Shown here: in pieces, positions 32,951 to 43,317 of the stretch
Layout of the letters: each line of letters begins with the position of its first letter
Numbering within the stretch: position 1 is the stretch's first letter
Assembly (NCBI GenBank): GCA_016865505.2
Contig: AP025252.1
Span: forward strand, 2,604,001 to 2,668,000
Source: Bryobacterales bacterium F-183
Lineage (GTDB): Bacteria; Acidobacteriota; Terriglobia; Bryobacterales; Bryobacteraceae
Length of the DNA stretch: 64,000 bases
Direction of reading: 5' to 3'
Translations under genes and position numbers: made by a program
The notes under the pieces: model-generated
Told to the model about the DNA's origin: nothing
The model's database searches: none
What the model saw: only the letters and a program-made list of their open reading frames with translations

Positions 32951-35111
32951 GGGGTTCACCAGCTTTCGCCAGCCGTGCCTGATCGACTTTGCGGGGCTGG
33001 ATCTGTTTGCGATCACCGGTGCGACGGGGGCGGGTAAGACATCGCTGATCGATAGCATCTTATTTGCGCTGTACGGCCGGACGCCGCGCATCGGGCAAGG
33101 CCTGGCAGATTTGATTTCACACGGCGCCGCGGAGATGAAGGTCCTGCTGGAGTTTCAGGTGGGAGTGGAGCGGTATCGCGCGTTCCGGCAGGTGAAGCGG
33201 AAAGGCGCGGGCAAGCAGCGGCTGGATCATCTGGAAAGCGGCGAGGATTGGGTAACGATCGCGGACAAGAGTTCGCGAATGGATGCGGAGACGCAGCGGA
33301 TTCTGGGGTTGGACTTTGACGGCTTCACCAAAACGGTGGTGCTGCCGCAGGGTGAGTTCGATCGGTTCCTACGAGGAGAAGCGAAGAAGCGCCGGGCGAT
33401 CCTGATTGAGCTGCTGGGCATGGATGTGTACGCGCAGATGATGCGCAAGGCGAATGAGGCAGCGGCAATTGAGGCGGGTCGCGCAAAGTTGCTTGAGGAT
33501 CAGGTGGCGAAGCAGGCGCAAGATCTGTCGCCGGAGAAGATGGCTGGGTGGGAGGCTGAGGTCGCGACGGCACGGCAACAGGCGGAGGAAGTCCGCGAGT
33601 TGTTGGAGCAAATGGACGCCGCGATTCCGTTGCAGGCGCGGCTGCAGGAGGTCCTGCAGTTGCGGCGGGATCGCGACCGGTTGCTGCTGGAGATCGCACC
33701 GCTTGCGTCGCGGTTGGACGAGCTTGGTGCGGCGCTGCAGTTGCTGGAAGAGCAGTCCGCGGCGGCTCGCGAAGAGTGCGATGAGTTAGATTCGGCAGGC
33801 TCGCCAGACCTGCTGCGGCGGCAAGCTGAGGATATTCGCAAGGCGGTTCGGCGAAGGGCCGATATCGCGAAGTATCAGAAGATTCTGGATGGGCTGAAGG
33901 CGGATGCGGAGCCGTTGGCAGAGGCGATGAAGCGCGCCGAAGCGGAGTTAGAAGCAGCGAAGTCCGACGTCTTTGCGGCTGTAAAGGCGACGGCTGCGGA
34001 TCAACTGCGCGAGCATTTGCATGCCGGCGAGGAATGTCCGGTGTGCGAGCAGATGGTGGTGTTAGTGCCGCCGAGCAAACAGAACGCGACCGTTGCCGAG
34101 GCGCAGGCTGCTGAGAAGGCTGCTGCTAAGGCGTATGAAGTGGCGCGGCAAAAGCACACGACGGCGATGGGAAATCTGAAGCTGACGCATCAACAGATCA
34201 AGTCCTGGGAGCAGGATTTGCATGATGTGGACGGTGATCCCGACGTGTTGGAGGCCAGGGCGGCGAAGTCGGAAGCGGCGCGGGTGCGGCTACGCGGGCT
34301 GGAGAGTCAGTTGGCGTCCAGCAGGCGCGAGTTGGAGCAGGCAAAGCAGCAGGCATCGACGATGGAAGTGAAGCTGGCTGCGGTGGCGGATCGGTTGAGT
34401 GGAGCGCCGGAACCTGCGGAGATCGAAAAGCAGTTGGGTGCGTTTGCGGGTCGTGATCTTGCGGCGGAGCGGAGAAGGATGGCATCGGCGCTGCAGGAGA
34501 TTGAGCGCCTGATGGTACGCCGCGAGGCGGAGATCGCGATGGCGGCGAAGGCAATGGAGGATGCGAACCAAAAGCGTGCAGAGGCGCGGGAGTTGCAGCG
34601 TACGGCGGAGGTGGCGCGCAAGCTGGGCGTCTTGCTGCAGGAGAACCGTTTTCAGACGTTCGTGCTTGGGCAGACCCTCCACCGATTGGCTGTTGAAGGT
34701 ACGCGACAGTTGCTGCATTTGAGTTCCAACCGGTATGGGTTCTCGACCGATGGCGATGAGTTTCTGGTGGTCGATCATTGGAACGCGGACGAGAAGCGGA
34801 GCGTGAATACCTTGAGTGGCGGTGAATCCTTTCTGGCCTCGCTGGCCTTGGCGTTGGCGCTGTCGAAGAGCTTGCCGGACTTTGCTGTGAACCGTGATGG
34901 GGTGGCGCTCGATTCGTTGTTTCTGGATGAAGGCTTTTCGACCCTTGATAGCGAGACGATGCAGGTGGTGCTGGATGCGATTGAGCTTCTGCGCGCCGAT
35001 GGACGGATGATTGGCGTGATCTCGCACGTGAGTGAGTTGGCGGAGCGGCTACCGGCAAAGATCGAGGTGCAGAAGTCTCCGGGTGGGAGCAGCGTTAAGG
35101 TTCGAGCTTAG
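32925..35111 (+). CDS. sbcC: SbcC/Rad50 ATPase subunit (short coiled coil)
   Basis: 728 residues. Walker A GATGAGKTS is at 32-40, ABC signature LSGGE at 630-634 and Walker B with catalytic FLDEG at Asp668-Glu669. The zinc hook CPVC (Cys371, Cys374) sits mid-protein between two coiled-coil arms (about 185-370 and 385-590). Arms are clearly shorter than in E. coli SbcC (about 1048 residues). The ATG at 32925 gives the family start RPVRLELEGFTSF; longer forms would lie inside sbcD. The gene ends 17 bases into the convergent reverse transcriptase gene. Confidence 0.95.
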   Translation: MRPVRLELEGFTSFRQPCLIDFAGLDLFAITGATGAGKTSLIDSILFALYGRTPRIGQGLADLISHGAAEMKVLLEFQVGVERYRAFRQVKRKGAGKQRLDHLESGEDWVTIADKSSRMDAETQRILGLDFDGFTKTVVLPQGEFDRFLRGEAKKRRAILIELLGMDVYAQMMRKANEAAAIEAGRAKLLEDQVAKQAQDLSPEKMAGWEAEVATARQQAEEVRELLEQMDAAIPLQARLQEVLQLRRDRDRLLLEIAPLASRLDELGAALQLLEEQSAAAREECDELDSAGSPDLLRRQAEDIRKAVRRRADIAKYQKILDGLKADAEPLAEAMKRAEAELEAAKSDVFAAVKATAADQLREHLHAGEECPVCEQMVVLVPPSKQNATVAEAQAAEKAAAKAYEVARQKHTTAMGNLKLTHQQIKSWEQDLHDVDGDPDVLEARAAKSEAARVRLRGLESQLASSRRELEQAKQQASTMEVKLAAVADRLSGAPEPAEIEKQLGAFAGRDLAAERRRMASALQEIERLMVRREAEIAMAAKAMEDANQKRAEARELQRTAEVARKLGVLLQENRFQTFVLGQTLHRLAVEGTRQLLHLSSNRYGFSTDGDEFLVVDHWNADEKRSVNTLSGGESFLASLALALALSKSLPDFAVNRDGVALDSLFLDEGFSTLDSETMQVVLDAIELLRADGRMIGVISHVSELAERLPAKIEVQKSPGGSSVKVRA

Positions 35112-36084
35112 CGAGGATAGTGCGCAGTTTTGCGCCGCGCTCCGGATGGATGTACTCGACCCAGGCCACGCGTCCTTCGAGGTGCTGCCGGAAATTGGGG
35201 TGTTTGTCGCGATTCTGCGAATCAAGGCCGTAACGCGCGCAGTTGGTGAGCGTTGCCTTGAGCCGGTCATACTCGTCGCGCGGGGTCGATGGCTTTGCGT
35301 TCACCACTAGCCCTGCGAGGTGTTGCCGGACGCCTTCACTCATCAGACGAGTTTTGTGATGGTTGACGGTGAAACCTTCTTCGGCAAGGATGGCGGAGGC
35401 CTGCGCTGCGAGGTCGTTGTTGACGAAGCCGGAAAAGGCGATGTCGTCGGCATAGCGGGTGTAGAGCGAACCATCGGCCTTGGCAAGAGCAGCGAGGCGG
35501 CAATCCGCGCGGTAGGCGCATAGGTTTGCGAGCAAAGGCGAGGTTGGCGCGCCTTGCGGCAGATGACGGTTGAAGTACAGGAAGCGTTCCGGGTGGTCTG
35601 CAAGGACTGTCTTGGGGACAGAGTTGGTGCAGAGTTCAGACAGCAGCTTTGCGACCGGCGGCGGGTAGCCGAGAGTTCGGAAGAGGCCTGTTATTCGGGC
35701 GCTGCGTACGCTGGCGAAGAAGTTTTCCAGGTCGATTCTCAAGACACCGGGCTGGCCAACGTGTCCTATCGCGAAGGATTTGACCGATCGGCCTTTGACG
35801 AAGCCATGGACTGCTGGGTGCGGCGGTAGGAGATCGAGGATGCCTGTTTGGATGCGTTTTTGCAGGCATTTCAGGCGGAACTTGGGTGCTTCGAGCAGGC
35901 GGACTCCGCCGCTGGGTTTGGTGAGGAGATGGTATCGGTAGTGGGATCTCGCCGCGGATGTGGCAAGGTTGCGGCGATTGGCAAACCAATCGAGTTCCGA
36001 GGGCGAAAGGCACAGCCAATCGGCTAACGCGACTTCCGTCGGAAGAGGCGGCAGCGGGTGCGATAGTGCAAAGCGGGCATGCAA
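35095..36084 (-). CDS. Retron-type reverse transcriptase
   Basis: 329 residues, all reverse transcriptase fingers-palm-thumb; no maturase or endonuclease domain. Motifs: VHGFVKGRSV, VLRIDLENFF (Asp118), LPQGAPTSPLLANL (175-188), RYADDIAFSG (YADD 211-214), HLAGLVVN (256-258 region) and a C-terminal GRVAWVEYIHPERG. The retron NAxxH site is FAIGH (104-108) and the VTG site reads LAG, so both marks are relaxed. The start is TTG at 36084: an in-frame TGA is only two codons upstream (36091-36093), and AAGGTGA (36091-36097) is a fitting Shine-Dalgarno. It is preceded by a retron-like RNA segment. It is convergent with sbcC and has no downstream partner gene of its own. Confidence 0.92.
   Translation of the reverse strand: MHARFALSHPLPPLPTEVALADWLCLSPSELDWFANRRNLATSAARSHYRYHLLTKPSGGVRLLEAPKFRLKCLQKRIQTGILDLLPPHPAVHGFVKGRSVKSFAIGHVGQPGVLRIDLENFFASVRSARITGLFRTLGYPPPVAKLLSELCTNSVPKTVLADHPERFLYFNRHLPQGAPTSPLLANLCAYRADCRLAALAKADGSLYTRYADDIAFSGFVNNDLAAQASAILAEEGFTVNHHKTRLMSEGVRQHLAGLVVNAKPSTPRDEYDRLKATLTNCARYGLDSQNRDKHPNFRQHLEGRVAWVEYIHPERGAKLRTILAKLEP
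36071..36084 (-). repeat. Inverted repeat a2 (right arm of retron-like RNA)
   Basis: TTGCATGCCCGCTT on the minus strand, perfectly complementary to 36217-36230. Its first three bases are the TTG start codon of the reverse transcriptase. Confidence 0.85.
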
Positions 36085-36216
36085 CGTGTCTCACCTTAGG
36101 CGAAGGGTTCGTGCGCTTGCGCACGCCTGCATCTTCGCGCGACGAAATGTGGCAAATCAACAGCATGCCCCGGGGTAACCCCGGAGAGGCGCATGTTTGG
36201 ATAAACACACACCAGC

Positions 36217-36230
36217 TTGCATGCCCGCTT
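36217..36230 (-). repeat. Inverted repeat a1 (left arm of retron-like RNA)
   Basis: AAGCGGGCATGCAA on the minus strand, 14 of 14 complementary to 36071-36084, 132 bases apart. It lies 33 bases from the divergent epimerase start. Confidence 0.85.
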
Positions 36231-36263
36231 CGTGCTGACTTGCAGAGTACCTAAACTAAAAGG

Positions 36264-37418
36264 GTGACGACTGCCCTGCAGCCTTACGCCGATCGTTATC
36301 GGGCGCACCTCTTAGACAACATACTGCCGTTCTGGATGACCCATTCGTTGGACCGTGAGCACGGAGGATTTTTTACCGGACTGGATCGCGAAGGGAAGTT
36401 GTACGATTCGCGAAAGTACGTTTGGATGAACGGGCGTGCGGTTTGGACGTTTGCGCGGCTGTTCCGTACGCTGGCACCGCGTGAGGAGTATCGCGAGTTT
36501 TCGCTGTCCTGTCTGGAGTTCCTGCGGAAGAATGCATACGCGCCCGATGGGACGATTTACTTTAGCCTGACCCGTGAAGGTTCGCCAGCGTTTCAGCAGC
36601 GCAAGCCGTACTCTGCGGTGTTTGTCGCGCTGGGTCTGATTGAAGCGGCGCGGGCGTTTGGCAATGAGCAGTACTTGCAGGAAGGCATTGCGCTGTTCTG
36701 GAAGGTCCGCCGGTGGGTGGACCATCTGGAAGAGTTGGGACGCCCTGCAAGTACGATGAGCCAGTTGGCGGACATCATGGTGATCGCGCTGCTGGCGCTG
36801 GAGTTGTCCGAGGTGAGTGATGATCCACGGTATCCGGAGGAACTTGCCTGGTGCTTGCGGCAGGTGTGGCTGCATCTGGATTCGGAGCGCGGGATCTTGC
36901 GGGAGAATGCACTGGTGGATCGCGATACGCCAGAGGGGCGGTTCTTTTGTGCGGGGAGTGCGGCGGAGGTCGGATGGTTTCTACTGCATGTGCTCGAGAA
37001 GTTTCCGGACGCGAAAACAGAGGCGATGTTGCTGGACGCGATCGATCAATCGCTGCACTTTGGCTGGGATAACGAGTACGGCGGTTTGTACTATTTTCAG
37101 GACGTCGAGGATCGGCCAATGTTGCAGCTGGAATCGAATATGAAGCTGTGGTGGCCTCATACCGAGGCGATTTACGCAGCGATTCTGGCGTACACCAAGA
37201 CGCAGGATGCAAAGTGGCTGCGGTGGCTGGAAAAGCTGGACAAATACACGTTTGAGACGTTTCCCGATCCGCAGGGTAAGGAATGGTTCGGGTACTGCGA
37301 CAGGCGGAATGTGCCGACGTCGATGCTGAAAGGCAATAACTACAAGGGCGTGTTTCACGTCCCGCGGTTCCTGCTGTTCAGTATGCAGCGGATTGGCGGC
37401 GCGACGGTTACCATTTAG
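36264..37418 (+). CDS. AGE family epimerase/isomerase (N-acylglucosamine 2-epimerase type)
   Basis: 384 residues forming an (alpha/alpha)6 barrel. Family landmarks are FWMTHSLDREHGGFFTGLDREGKLYDSRKYVWMNGRAVW at the N-terminus and MKLWWPHTEAIYA with DRRNVPTSMLKGNNYKGVFHVPR at the C-terminus, which carry the catalytic histidines. Members epimerise N-acetylglucosamine/mannosamine or isomerise aldoses and ketoses such as cellobiose or mannose. The substrate is not readable. The start is a GTG, with its upstream region shared with the retron-like RNA on the other strand. ligA follows after nine bases. Confidence 0.9.
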   Translation: MTTALQPYADRYRAHLLDNILPFWMTHSLDREHGGFFTGLDREGKLYDSRKYVWMNGRAVWTFARLFRTLAPREEYREFSLSCLEFLRKNAYAPDGTIYFSLTREGSPAFQQRKPYSAVFVALGLIEAARAFGNEQYLQEGIALFWKVRRWVDHLEELGRPASTMSQLADIMVIALLALELSEVSDDPRYPEELAWCLRQVWLHLDSERGILRENALVDRDTPEGRFFCAGSAAEVGWFLLHVLEKFPDAKTEAMLLDAIDQSLHFGWDNEYGGLYYFQDVEDRPMLQLESNMKLWWPHTEAIYAAILAYTKTQDAKWLRWLEKLDKYTFETFPDPQGKEWFGYCDRRNVPTSMLKGNNYKGVFHVPRFLLFSMQRIGGATVTI

Positions 37419-37421
37419 TGA

Positions 37422-40017
<2,596 letters not shown>

Positions 40018-40021
<4 letters not shown>

Positions 40022-40992
40022 TACGACTGGCGTGTATTGCCGAAGCCGACGTACTGCACTTCTTCTTCAAGGTCGAAGCCGAAGCGTTCGCGTACGCGCC
40101 GCTTGAGTTCGTCGACCATTTGACAGACCTCCGCAGCGGTGCCCGTTCCTGTGTTGTAGATGAGGTTGGCGTGATAGTCCGCATTGCGGATGCCGCCGAT
40201 GGTGAAGCCTTTGGCTCCGACTGCTTCGAGAAAATGCGCGGAGGGTACTTTGCCTTCGCGGACCTTGGAGGCTGGTACCTGCGCCTGGACGTCGGCCGGT
40301 AGCCGGTGGAAGAGCAGGTTCTTGAAGATACTGCCGGCGCACTTCATTGTGGGCGGGTACTTTTCATCGCGGATGGCGCGGATCTCTTCCGCCTTCTGTG
40401 CGAGGTCGTGTTGTGGGGCTGGCTGCAAGGTGAAGCGGGCGGAGAGGATCGTCCAATCCTTGTGGCGCTTGAAGACGCTTTCCCGGTAGCGGAACTCGCA
40501 CTCGGGGTTGGTGAAGGTACGGATGGTGGCGCCATCGAAGAAACGTACCTCGGTGACGGATTCCTGTATCGAGTGACCGTACGCGCCGGCGTTGCCGTAC
40601 ACAGCCGCACCAACAAGGCCGGGGATCCGGGTCATGGTGTGGAGACCGGCGAGTCCGGCGTGGATGGAGGCGTCCACCAGCGCTTGGAGTGTCGCACCGG
40701 AGCCTGCGTGAATCGTGTTGCCTTCCGCGGTGATGGTGGTGGCAATGTACCGGAGGACGACGCCGGGGAATCCACTATCGGCCACGATGAGGTTTGAGCC
40801 TTCTCCAATCACCTCCAAGGGCGCGCCTGACGTTGCAATGATCTGGCGGGCAGCCGCGAAGGCGACCTCGTCCGAGGTCTCGGCAAGCAAGGCAGCAGGG
40901 CCTCCCAACCCGAAGCGGGTGTAGGCGGCGAGCGGTACGTTTTCGAGTACGGTCAGATTGGGGATGGACCGGAGACGGTCGGAGAGCGGCAC
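40018..40992 (-). CDS. murB: UDP-N-acetylenolpyruvoylglucosamine reductase
   Basis: 324-residue FAD enzyme reducing UDP-GlcNAc-enolpyruvate to UDP-MurNAc in peptidoglycan synthesis, cytoplasmic. Seen: YTRFGLGGPA, VIGEGSNLIVADSGFPG (FAD), GAAVYGNAGAYG, CEFRYRESVFKRH, PPTMKCAGSIFKN, and C-terminal LEAVGAKGFTIGG...HANLIYN. Start is a GTG at 40992, family-like in length. It does not sit with other mur genes. Confidence 0.95.
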
Positions 40993-41030
40993 TAGTCTTT
41001 ATTGTAGGAGGGTGTTGCAAATCTCACAGC

Positions 41031-41055
41031 TGACACGTCGTGTCATCGGTGACAC
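41031..41055. promoter_or_regulatory. Three alternating TGACAC half-sites (possible operator)
   Basis: TGACACGTCGTGTCA (41031-41045) is a 7-base inverted repeat with one central base. Its right arm also pairs with a third half-site TGACAC (41050-41055) across TCGG. It lies in the 254-base gap between the divergent murB and the gene at 41247, a natural place for a regulator. The regulator is unknown. Confidence 0.5.
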
Positions 41056-41125
41056 ATGCCCGGTATGTAGATTGTGTGTTTTTAGCTGCGTTTGTGTTGG
41101 CAATCCACTTGCATAACCGTTGCAC

Positions 41126-41233
41126 ATGTTGGTTGCTATTCTGTTGTTTGGTCTGGGCGCTATCGTGGCTACGGCGATTGCAGGAGGGATGTTGAACCTG
41201 CTGTTTTTGACCGTCTTCCGTCCCCGCGCCTAA
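41126..41233 (+). CDS. Possible small hydrophobic membrane protein (35 residues)
   Basis: ATG to TAA, encoding 35 residues with one long hydrophobic helix (LVAILLFGLGAIVATAIAGGML) and a short basic end (FRPRA), like many single-span small proteins. There is no clear Shine-Dalgarno and no family match that I know. It lies 13 bases before the gene at 41247. It could be chance; composition and position make it worth keeping. Confidence 0.35.
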   Translation: MLVAILLFGLGAIVATAIAGGMLNLLFLTVFRPRA

Positions 41234-41246
41234 CTGCCGCGCCCTG

Positions 41247-42257
41247 ATGGAATCCCGGCTCATCTTCGCCTTTTTTGCGCTGTCGGCGCTGGCTGTGGCC
41301 AACGAGGCGGAAGAGGCAGTCCGGCGGTTTCTAGCTAAGGTGCCGAAGGGGCCTTACGCCGTGGTCTGGCGCAACCTTTCGACGATGCCCGCTGCAGAAG
41401 CGGAGCGAATCCACCGGATGGTGGAACCTGCCTCTATCGGCGAAGCTGGTCCTGAGTTTCGCGTCACCCTATCTGAGAATCCAAAATCCTATTTGATCGT
41501 CGGCCAGAGTGTCGATGGCAAGGTCTGGATGGAGACCTGGGCGAAGCCCGTGGCGCGGGTGGAGAAGCCTCCGTACCGGCTGTCGCGGAATGTGGTTTGG
41601 GAGCAGCCTACGCCGATTCTGGATGCGTTGGTGATGTCCGGCGGGCGCGTGCTGGTGTTAGAGCCGATGCGAGTGTCCGGCAAGGACGTGAAGACCGTGG
41701 GGCTGAGTTTGCCGCGGCCCATGCCGCGCGACCCGAGGGGCAGAATTTTTGACGCGGGCAGTGAGGGCATACGGATACTTTTACCGGGTGTACGGTGCGC
41801 AGGGCCGTTGCAAAAGCTGAGTTGTACGACCGCACGCGAACCCTGGATTGTGGCGGCGCGGAATTACTTTGAAGGTCCGCGAGGACGTTATTACACAATG
41901 GCTGAGTTGGACGGCGTGGTGGTGCAGGCGGAGACCGATGGGCGTACGCGAGTGTATGCGCAGGGCGCTGGCGGTGACACGGTGCTGCGTGTGATCGAGG
42001 GCTGGGGCAGCGAGATGACTTCGATCGAGAGCGGGTGCGGTACGCATGTCCTCGCAAGCCTGGAGGCAGATCAATTACAAGCTTTCCGCTACGCCGGCGG
42101 GCAGATGTACCCGAGTACGGCAGCGTTGGTGTTGGAAGGTCCTGTGACGGCGATTTGGCCGTCGAGTGAGAAGGGTCAGGCGACTGTGATTGTCCAAAAT
42201 CGCAGTACGGGGAACTATGAAGCGTCGCGCGTTTCTATCGATTGCTCTGGCAACTAG
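41247..42257 (+). CDS. Secreted protein of unknown function
   Basis: 336 residues with a signal peptide (about 1-18, ending AVA). The rest is beta-rich; repeats such as GTHVLASLEADQLQAFRYAGGQMYPSTAAL near the end hint at a beta-propeller (FG-GAP-like) with variable blades. No catalytic motif is evident. It is the first gene of a unit whose later members are a binding-protein-like gene and a two-component system; its end overlaps the next gene by 41 bases. I do not assign a function. Confidence 0.75.
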   Translation: MESRLIFAFFALSALAVANEAEEAVRRFLAKVPKGPYAVVWRNLSTMPAAEAERIHRMVEPASIGEAGPEFRVTLSENPKSYLIVGQSVDGKVWMETWAKPVARVEKPPYRLSRNVVWEQPTPILDALVMSGGRVLVLEPMRVSGKDVKTVGLSLPRPMPRDPRGRIFDAGSEGIRILLPGVRCAGPLQKLSCTTAREPWIVAARNYFEGPRGRYYTMAELDGVVVQAETDGRTRVYAQGAGGDTVLRVIEGWGSEMTSIESGCGTHVLASLEADQLQAFRYAGGQMYPSTAALVLEGPVTAIWPSSEKGQATVIVQNRSTGNYEASRVSIDCSGN

Positions 42258-43317
42258 TGTCGCTTCGTCCCGGCCGCGGTACGGAGGGATGTTGCGGTTG
42301 CATCCGGCGTTGCCCGCGGCGTTGGATCGCGAACCTTTGAGCCGCGTTGCCGCGGGCATTATTCCCGACGCGGACCGGCGGACGTGGCGAATCGCGCTGC
42401 GGCCGTACATTGTGCAGCACGACGGGTCCGCACTGAATGCGAGTGTCGCGGCGGAAGCGATTAAGGCGCTGCAGCCAGCTTGGAGCGTAACGCAAGGGAA
42501 TGCGTGGAGCCTGACCGTCGTCGCGGATCGTGCGTTAGGAAGTTTGAGCGAGGCTGCCGACCCTCTGTTTGCGTGTGGTGCGTTTGAGCGTGTCGAGGGA
42601 GCAGCAAAGCCGACATTGCGGGCGTTTGACTTGTACTGGGACCGGCGGCCGTTTATTGACGGGATCGAACTGGCGGCCACAGCACAGGATGCCGATGTCG
42701 CAGAGTTGGCGCTGGCGGGTGCTCGGCGGCCTAGGAGCGATACGCACCGACTGTGGACAACGAGCGCGATGGAGACGGTGGTGGTGCACCTGGGTACTGC
42801 GGCTCCGGTCGCGCTGCGTGAGGCGTTGTCGCTGGCGCTGGACCGGCAGTCCATTGTGAAGGTGTTGTTTGGCGGACGAGGGGAAGCCGCCGGTGGATTG
42901 GTGCCACAAGCCGAGAGCGGGTACGCATTTTTGTTCCCCGTTCAGCAGGACATCGTGAAGGCGAGATCGCTGCTGGCGGGGGTACGGCCCGCGGGTCCTG
43001 TGACGCTAGGGTATCCGGCCAATGACGCCTTGCTGCGGCAGTTGGCGGATCGCATCGCGGTGAACGCGCGGGATGCGGGATTGTTGTTGCAGGTGAAGCC
43101 GGGAATGGGTCAACAACAGTGGAATATGCAGCGGCAATCGAACGAGCCGTTTGTATCCTTCGAGGCCGAGCGTACGGCGATGGAGGAGGGACGGCTGGTG
43201 CCCGTGGTACACGTGCCGCGCTTGTTTGCGATCCATTCGCGGGTGAGAGGTTGGGAACAGGCGCATGATGGTCGCACGCTTGGGATACATCCGGAAAGCA
43301 TTTGGTTGGATTCGTGA
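42217..43317 (+). CDS. Family 5 solute-binding-protein-like, Tat-exported, shortened
   Basis: 366 residues. The start ATG at 42217 has GGGGA seven bases upstream and gives a Tat-type leader (MKRRAFLSIALATSVASS). The body resembles extracellular solute-binding proteins of oligopeptide transporters (SBP family 5: FDLYWDRRPFIDGIELAA, LREALSLALDRQSIVKVLFGGRGEAAGGLVP, LADRIAVNARDAGLLLQV) but lacks about a quarter of the usual length. No permease or ATPase genes are adjacent. The following gene is a sensor kinase in a four-base overlap, so a sensing role rather than transport is possible (inferred). Confidence 0.78.
   Translation: MKRRAFLSIALATSVASSRPRYGGMLRLHPALPAALDREPLSRVAAGIIPDADRRTWRIALRPYIVQHDGSALNASVAAEAIKALQPAWSVTQGNAWSLTVVADRALGSLSEAADPLFACGAFERVEGAAKPTLRAFDLYWDRRPFIDGIELAATAQDADVAELALAGARRPRSDTHRLWTTSAMETVVVHLGTAAPVALREALSLALDRQSIVKVLFGGRGEAAGGLVPQAESGYAFLFPVQQDIVKARSLLAGVRPAGPVTLGYPANDALLRQLADRIAVNARDAGLLLQVKPGMGQQQWNMQRQSNEPFVSFEAERTAMEEGRLVPVVHVPRLFAIHSRVRGWEQAHDGRTLGIHPESIWLDS

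Larger units (their letters stand above)
36071..36230 (-). ncRNA. Candidate retron msr-msd RNA
   Basis: Read on the minus strand: a1 AAGCGGGCATGCAA (36230-36217) is followed at once by GC, giving the AGC at the a1 end where retrons place the branching G. Then come a hairpin TGTTT/AAACA with loop ATCC (36207-36194), a hairpin CTCCGGGG/CCCCGGGG with loop TTA (36186-36168), and a long hairpin with GCGAAG/CTTCGC outside (36138-36133, 36105-36100) and CGTGCG/CGCACG inside around CAAG (36125-36110). It closes with a2 TTGCATGCCCGCTT (36084-36071), the exact complement of a1. This order and size (about 160 bases) match retron RNAs. The reverse transcriptase follows directly. No msDNA is proven. Confidence 0.7.

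Noticed and set aside
35095-36084. Group II intron maturase
   Set aside because: There is no maturase or endonuclease domain and no intron RNA domain V; the layout upstream is that of a retron.
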